Assembly: GCA_946409475.1 (NCBI GenBank)
Contig: CAMJWQ010000007.1
Span: 1 to 26,897 of the forward strand
From: an uncultured Lachnospiraceae bacterium
GTDB taxonomy: Bacteria > Bacillota > Clostridia > Lachnospirales > Lachnospiraceae
Length of the DNA: 26,897 nucleotides
Direction of reading: 5' to 3'
Part shown: piece after piece, positions 22,429 through 26,897 of the stretch
Position numbering within the stretch: position 1 is the first letter of the stretch
Layout of the letters: each line of letters starts with the position of its first letter
The notes under the pieces: model-generated
The model's input: only the letters and a program-made list of their open reading frames with translations
Database searches by the model: none
What the model was told of the DNA's origin: nothing
Translations under genes and position numbers: made by a program

Positions 22429-24222
22429 CTATACTCCCGTTTCTAAAATCAGCCTGTCATAGATCTCCGACATAACCTGCATCATCTGGGCACAGTAATT
22501 ATAGGCATTCTGAAACCTTACCATATTTACTCCCTCTTCATCATTATCGACACCGGAAATAGATAATCTCTGATTTTTTATAGTTTCTTTAATATTTTTA
22601 TAATTATTAGAAAAACTGTCTGCTGTTTTTGTATTTAAGGAAATATCTGAAATTAAACATTGAAGAAATTCCTCCGCCGATCCGCCCCTGAAATTAACCA
22701 GTCCGGCATCGGACTTCACCTTCAATAATAAATCAACCAAATCCGTATTATCCTGTCCTGACGATATGTCCGTGGAGGTCGCCATCAGGCTGGCATCCTT
22801 TAGTAAGGCCGCCGAAACCTTTATGTTGGCTGCCGTCATATTATAATAATCCGTATCTGAAAGGGCCGTTTCTTCACCGGTCGTTACAAAAAACAACCCT
22901 GCGGCATCTCCGTTCAGGTCCTCTCCCGTTAAGTGTATTTCGTTAAATGCTTCCGCGAAATTTCTGACGAACTCATTTAACTGGGTCATATAATAGGGAA
23001 TTCCCATATAATCAATGGAATCTCCAATACTGCAGTTCATACCGCCGATAGCAATGGTATCGGACAAATTACTGCCGGAAGCCAGGTTAAAGGTAAAGGT
23101 TCCCGCAGCACTGTCGTAGGTAAAGCCGTCATATTCCACTTCCATGTTGCCTATTTGAATAGTACCCTTTTCACTTAAATTACAACGGCTGATATCCGTA
23201 TACGTACTTCCCGTTACATTTACCGTTATGCTTGTGTAATAGCCGCCGGCGGCAGTAGAAGATGCTACTGTTCCCGTAAAATTTTCCTGGTTATTTCCGT
23301 CCCGCATTTCCAGCAGGGCTTTTAATTCCCCATTGGTTTTATTCTGCATGACAAAATCTTCACCGTCAGACCATTTGATTTCATATAAGCCGTCGGCATC
23401 CGTCTGGTTTACTTTGTTTTCTCTTGCTTCTACCGTCAGGGTATTGTAATTGTTGGTGCTTACCAGGGTATACCCGTAAAAAGTAACCGTATAGGTATTG
23501 GCTCCCGTAGTCATATTCGGATAATTGGGGTCGGTAACGGGTGTCTCCGTCACCTCTACAGGCCCGATTGCCGATAATTGATCTATTAACAGATTTCTTG
23601 CATCCCTTAACTCATTGGCCGTTGCACCGGTCAATTCCACCGTATTGATTTGTTTATTTAATTGGGCTATTTTTTGTGCAATGGTATTTACTTCATCTAC
23701 CTTTGTTTTAATTAAGGAATTACATTCTTCCTGTATCTGCAGGAGGTTGTTGGATAAACTATTAAAATACTCCGTCAGCTGCTGAGCAGCCTGTATAAAT
23801 TGGTTGCGGACGGAGATATCGGCTCCGGAATTTTTACAATCCTCCAAGGCAGAGAACATATCGGAAAACAAGGTATTAAATCCGGATATTTCCAAGTCTT
23901 CATTATCCAGAAAATAATTTTGTATCTGCTTCATGTAATAATCCTTGATACTATATTCCCCATACATGCAATTATTGGACCAGTATTTCATGTCATAATA
24001 TACATCCCTTATCTGCGATATACCGGTCGTAGTCACCCCTGTTCCAATCATTCCGTAAGAAGTATTGGTTCTTAAGGGTGTGGACGCCGTTTGCGTCGTC
24101 TGCTGCCTGGTATAACCATCCGTATCCACATTTGCCATGTTGTTTCCGGTAACATTCAATGATGCCTGATAGGCAACCAATCCGGAATATGCCGTATTCA
24201 AACCTAAAAATGTAGATGGCAT
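22429..24222 (-). CDS. flgK: Flagellar hook-associated protein FlgK (second copy)
   Basis: The protein has 597 residues. MPSTFLGLNTAYSGLVAYQASLNVTGNNMANVDTDGYTRQQ is the rod/hook-family N-terminus, with the NVTGNNMANVDTDGY-type signature. The coiled region holds NELRDARNLLIDQLS, found in all FlgK proteins, and the end carries EEGVNMVRFQNAYNYCAQMMQVMSEIYDRLILE, the typical C-terminal helix. The middle is a Thr/Asn-rich, surface-type domain. FlgK forms the first junction ring on the hook. Two neighbouring flgK genes with different middles are here. AAAGGAGGAG lies before the ATG. This copy could be a specialised or alternative junction protein. Confidence 0.92.
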   Translation of the reverse strand: MPSTFLGLNTAYSGLVAYQASLNVTGNNMANVDTDGYTRQQTTQTASTPLRTNTSYGMIGTGVTTTGISQIRDVYYDMKYWSNNCMYGEYSIKDYYMKQIQNYFLDNEDLEISGFNTLFSDMFSALEDCKNSGADISVRNQFIQAAQQLTEYFNSLSNNLLQIQEECNSLIKTKVDEVNTIAQKIAQLNKQINTVELTGATANELRDARNLLIDQLSAIGPVEVTETPVTDPNYPNMTTGANTYTVTFYGYTLVSTNNYNTLTVEARENKVNQTDADGLYEIKWSDGEDFVMQNKTNGELKALLEMRDGNNQENFTGTVASSTAAGGYYTSITVNVTGSTYTDISRCNLSEKGTIQIGNMEVEYDGFTYDSAAGTFTFNLASGSNLSDTIAIGGMNCSIGDSIDYMGIPYYMTQLNEFVRNFAEAFNEIHLTGEDLNGDAAGLFFVTTGEETALSDTDYYNMTAANIKVSAALLKDASLMATSTDISSGQDNTDLVDLLLKVKSDAGLVNFRGGSAEEFLQCLISDISLNTKTADSFSNNYKNIKETIKNQRLSISGVDNDEEGVNMVRFQNAYNYCAQMMQVMSEIYDRLILETGV

Positions 24223-24295
24223 TTTTCTCCTCCTTTTCTCTTAAGTACCCGTCAGCTCATTGCTTCAAGTATACTTACCCTATTCATTTGCTAAT

Positions 24296-25879
24296 CTAAG
24301 CTCCTAAAGTATTTATGATATGCTCCAGCATATCACTGATAGTTGTTATGTACCGTGATGAGGCATTATAAGCATTTTGAAACATTATCATATTGCTCAG
24401 TTCCTCTTCAGAAGACACACCTATAACCGCCTGTCTTTTGACTTCTGTCTCCGCTGCCGCTTCCGTAAGATTATCGGCCAATGCACTGTATATGTTTGTA
24501 GTAATTCCGTGCTGGTTTACCATCTCAGTATAATATTCCATAAAATTATATGTTTTGGAAAGAGACGGATTCAATGACGAAAAAGTATTATCAAAGGCAT
24601 CTTTTAACGCTTTGGCCTTATCGTAATCCACATCTCCGGTTTCTAATTTAAAGGAGAGCAGAGTTGGTTCCGCTAATAAATCCGGATTAATAGCCAAATT
24701 CCCCAGGGTATAAAGAGTATCATAATCCGAAGCATCTTCCGCAATATAATCCCCGGTCGTTTCATCATATCTGCCGGTTGCTTTGCGTACAAATAATTCC
24801 TGAGGCTCCTCCCCTGCTGTTACCGTACCGGTACCCCCACACAATACATCATTGATAGACGTTACGATTCCGTGTATTAACTGATCAAATTCTGCCTGTA
24901 TGTTCATGATCACCGAGGGTTGTATGGTTTCGCTGTAATAATCGGCATCACTTAAATCGGTATAATCGGCCCGGTGGTCACCTCTGGCTACCAGCAATGC
25001 TTTTAACTCTCCAATATCCGTATTGGTACTGGATTTTATAGGTATCGATAAATCATATACCTCCTGGTTATTTAAACCGGGCCAAACGGGAGCGACAAAG
25101 CCTGTCTCATTGTCAATCACCTTTGTTCCCATTTCATTTACGTAATCCTTCGTTACAAACTGTGTTCCCTCAATGCTGACGGTAATCCGTCCGTCACTGC
25201 CTTCACTGTATGTAATTTCTACCAATTTACTTAATTCGTCTAAAGCCAGATTCCTTTTGTCACGTAAATCATTGGCGTTTTCCACCCCGCCTGCTTCAAT
25301 TTTCGCTATTTGGTCATTTAAGCTTTTTATTGTATTTCCCAATGTATTAATCTGATCCACAGTACTTTTTACCTGCGAATTCAGATCATTCTGATACGTA
25401 TTGAGTGCATTGTAAACATCCTTGGCACGTGATAAGAACAGATCTGCTTCTTCCACAAAAGCACTCTGATACACCGAATTGCTGGGATCATTATATAATG
25501 CCTCTACCGCACTCCATAAATCCTGCAAGGTATCCTGAAAAGCTACCCCCTCCAATTCACCAAAGAGTACCTGCACTTCCATACCCACCGACGCCATTGT
25601 TTCATAATAAGAAGCTCTTCCCGACTCCGTCCGGTAAGTCTGATCCAGGAAGTAGTCCCTTACCTGGCGCACTTCCGAAAAGGTAACTCCAAGCCCCAGC
25701 TGGTCACTGCTGACGGAAGAGGCTCCTATGGTTATGTATGCTTTATCGGATAAATAGACCTGTTGTCTCACATATCCCGTTGTTTCCAGATTCGCTAAAT
25801 TATGTCCCGTTGTATTCAAGGCATTCTGACTGGTCTGCAGTCCTGATGTTCCTATATATAGGCTTCCCATTAATGACAT
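24296..25879 (-). CDS. flgK: Flagellar hook-associated protein FlgK (first copy)
   Basis: The protein has 527 residues, close to normal FlgK. LMGSLYIGTSGLQTSQNALNTTGHNLANLETTGYVRQQV has the rod/hook signature in the form NTTGHNLANLETTGY. NDLRDKRNLALDELSKLVEI is the conserved middle helix, and SSEEELSNMIMFQNAYNASSRYITTISDMLEHII is the typical C-terminus. FlgK builds the hook-filament junction after export with FlgN. The start at 25879 has GAGGTG a few bases upstream. It follows flgN by 25 bases, as in other Firmicutes, so this copy holds the standard place and is likely the main FlgK. Confidence 0.95.
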   Translation of the reverse strand: MSLMGSLYIGTSGLQTSQNALNTTGHNLANLETTGYVRQQVYLSDKAYITIGASSVSSDQLGLGVTFSEVRQVRDYFLDQTYRTESGRASYYETMASVGMEVQVLFGELEGVAFQDTLQDLWSAVEALYNDPSNSVYQSAFVEEADLFLSRAKDVYNALNTYQNDLNSQVKSTVDQINTLGNTIKSLNDQIAKIEAGGVENANDLRDKRNLALDELSKLVEITYSEGSDGRITVSIEGTQFVTKDYVNEMGTKVIDNETGFVAPVWPGLNNQEVYDLSIPIKSSTNTDIGELKALLVARGDHRADYTDLSDADYYSETIQPSVIMNIQAEFDQLIHGIVTSINDVLCGGTGTVTAGEEPQELFVRKATGRYDETTGDYIAEDASDYDTLYTLGNLAINPDLLAEPTLLSFKLETGDVDYDKAKALKDAFDNTFSSLNPSLSKTYNFMEYYTEMVNQHGITTNIYSALADNLTEAAAETEVKRQAVIGVSSEEELSNMIMFQNAYNASSRYITTISDMLEHIINTLGA

Positions 25880-25904
25880 ATCATCACCTCATAAATTATC
25901 GTAC

Positions 25905-26423
25905 TTATTGTTTGGCATCAAACCTCTTTATTTCATTTCCCAAAATATTTCCTGTATTACAGGCTGTCTTATTATAATCTGCTGTCTCGGGTCCCTGATT
26001 TAAATTTTTAATCAGGTTAAAATCAAACCTCAGCATTTCCATGGACTTATTTAATAATAGTTTATTTTGTTCATTAATTACCTTCATGCTTTGCAATGTA
26101 TTTTTCAGCTTGTCATGAATATATGCAAGCCTTTTTTGTTCATCGGGCTGTTTCACCAGCATGGTAATCAGATTTGTTATTGTCAGAAAGCCTTTATCCT
26201 TGTTTAAGACAATGGCGATATCATCTATTACCTCTGTTCTCTTTTTTTCCAGCCTGCTAATATGTTCAATGATTTCCTGTTCCATTTGGGTAACTTCCTG
26301 CAGTTTTTCAATATCCGACTTAACGATATGAACGGTCTTTTCTTTCGAATAATTGATTAGTTTTTCATATTCCTTATCTTCATTCTCTAACGTAGCAATC
26401 AGTTCGTCCATTAGACTTGCCAA
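25905..26423 (-). CDS. flgN: Flagellar export chaperone FlgN
   Basis: The protein has 172 residues and is nearly all helical, with long amphipathic helices (LMDELIATLENEDKEYEKLINYSKEKTVHIVKSDIEKLQEVTQMEQEII) typical of FlgN/YvyG. LRFDFNLIKNLNQGPETADYNK is near the C-terminus. FlgN binds FlgK and FlgL and delivers them to the export gate. It sits between flgM and flgK, its standard place. The likely start is a TTG at 26423 with GGGG upstream that overlaps the flgM stop. An ATG four codons later (26411) is the alternative but has no visible ribosome site. Confidence 0.88.
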   Translation of the reverse strand: MASLMDELIATLENEDKEYEKLINYSKEKTVHIVKSDIEKLQEVTQMEQEIIEHISRLEKKRTEVIDDIAIVLNKDKGFLTITNLITMLVKQPDEQKRLAYIHDKLKNTLQSMKVINEQNKLLLNKSMEMLRFDFNLIKNLNQGPETADYNKTACNTGNILGNEIKRFDAKQ

Positions 26424-26428
26424 GAAAA

Positions 26429-26713
26429 TTACCCCATTTCTTTCATTTCTTTCATTTTTTCCATAAGCTTATCGGCAATGGCATCTGCATTACAATTATA
26501 TTTACCTGTATTAATATCATCTTTCAGGGTGTTAACAATATCTTCCCTTACGTCACTTATTTCATTGATTGCTTTTTTCGCAATCTGATAGTCCTGACAA
26601 ATAGGGGAAATCTGTACCTTATCCGTAGCTTTTACCTTTTCCGTTTTTTCAACCTTTAATGCCTTATTTGTCTGGTATACACTATTGATTTGGTTATATG
26701 CATCTATTCTCAT
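26429..26713 (-). CDS. flgM: Anti-sigma28 factor FlgM
   Basis: The protein has 94 residues, the usual size. MRIDAYNQINSVYQ is the disordered start. KVQISPICQDYQIAKKAINEISDVREDIVNTLKDDINTGKYNCNADAIADKLMEKM carries the family core: D-x-x-x-x-x-IV-x-x-L-x-x-x-INTGKY-x-x-x-x-x-x-IA-x-KL, the helices that wrap around sigma28. FlgM holds sigma28 inactive until the hook is complete, when FlgM is exported. The three sigma28-type promoters further along the window are its expected targets. AAAGGAG lies before the ATG at 26713. Confidence 0.95.
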   Translation of the reverse strand: MRIDAYNQINSVYQTNKALKVEKTEKVKATDKVQISPICQDYQIAKKAINEISDVREDIVNTLKDDINTGKYNCNADAIADKLMEKMKEMKEMG

Positions 26714-26897
26714 ATAAATAATCTCCTTTCTTTAATTTTAATATCTTTTTAGCTTAAGATTTTATAATCATATGCCTTCATTATTCTTTATATCTATTCA
26801 TATCAATTCCTTTCAGAGAGGAAGTCTTTCCCATTAATGAAGCGTTCTGTTTCCCATGTCATTATCTCTATAAATTTTATCGACCAGTATAAAAATT
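26714..26897 (-). other. Spacer upstream of flgM at the window edge
   Basis: The 184 bases before flgM hold no gene I can support and no clear promoter. A frame open from the edge to a stop at 26803 could be the last 30 codons of the gene upstream (yvyF-like in this order), but the residues give no match. A TCGATAAA string near 26880 recalls a sigma28 -10, but its -35 would lie outside the window. Confidence 0.3.

Noticed and set aside
26803..26897. Possible tail of an upstream gene at the right edge
   Set aside because: About 30 open codons with no recognisable residues are not enough to call a gene.

Overview
The window looks like a chromosomal piece of a low-GC Gram-positive anaerobe of the Clostridia, most likely Lachnospiraceae. 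The evidence is strong AGGAGG-type ribosome sites, A/T-rich spacers, and the Firmicutes-type flagellar order flgM-flgN-flgK-flgL-fliW-csrA. Every gene I can support lies on the minus strand, so transcription runs from the right edge (26897) towards position 1. No tRNA, rRNA, CRISPR array or insertion sequence was seen.

Right half (26713 to 15336), the late flagellar module: flgM (anti-sigma28), flgN (chaperone), two tandem flgK-type hook-associated proteins, flgL, fliW, csrA, then a sigma28-type promoter, flaG, a long fliD, fliS, a FliT-like chaperone, a second and better sigma28-type promoter, and a compact 272-residue flagellin closed by a strong terminator. The flagellin mRNA has a leader of about 260 nt. 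It carries a perfect hairpin with AGGA in its loop just before an AAGGAGGA ribosome site. That is the layout expected for translational repression by CsrA, relieved by FliW, and both genes are present.

Middle (15129 to 6753): two tandem GT2-TPR glycosyltransferases directly downstream of flagellin; then, behind a sigma28-like promoter and a long leader, two tandem xylose-isomerase-like TIM barrels, a Gfo/Idh/MocA oxidoreductase, a glycerophosphodiester phosphodiesterase and a TagF-like CDP-glycerol/polyol-phosphate transferase. This looks like a flagellin sugar-modification set, possibly with a phosphodiester-linked group.

Left part (6678 to 1), visibly more A/T-rich: a Maf-like DUF115 protein, a zinc-ribbon methyltransferase, a CMP-sugar synthetase (NeuA-like), a DRE-TIM aldolase fused to a second DUF115/GT42-like domain, a KdsC-like phosphatase, a GT2 transferase and a gene cut by the window edge. 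The most interesting reading is a CMP-activated ulosonic-acid pathway in which a pyruvate-type aldolase replaces the usual PEP-dependent NeuB/KdsA synthase. Four proteins also share a small Rossmann-like module starting with [Y/F]GAG, placed N-terminally in two and C-terminally in two others.
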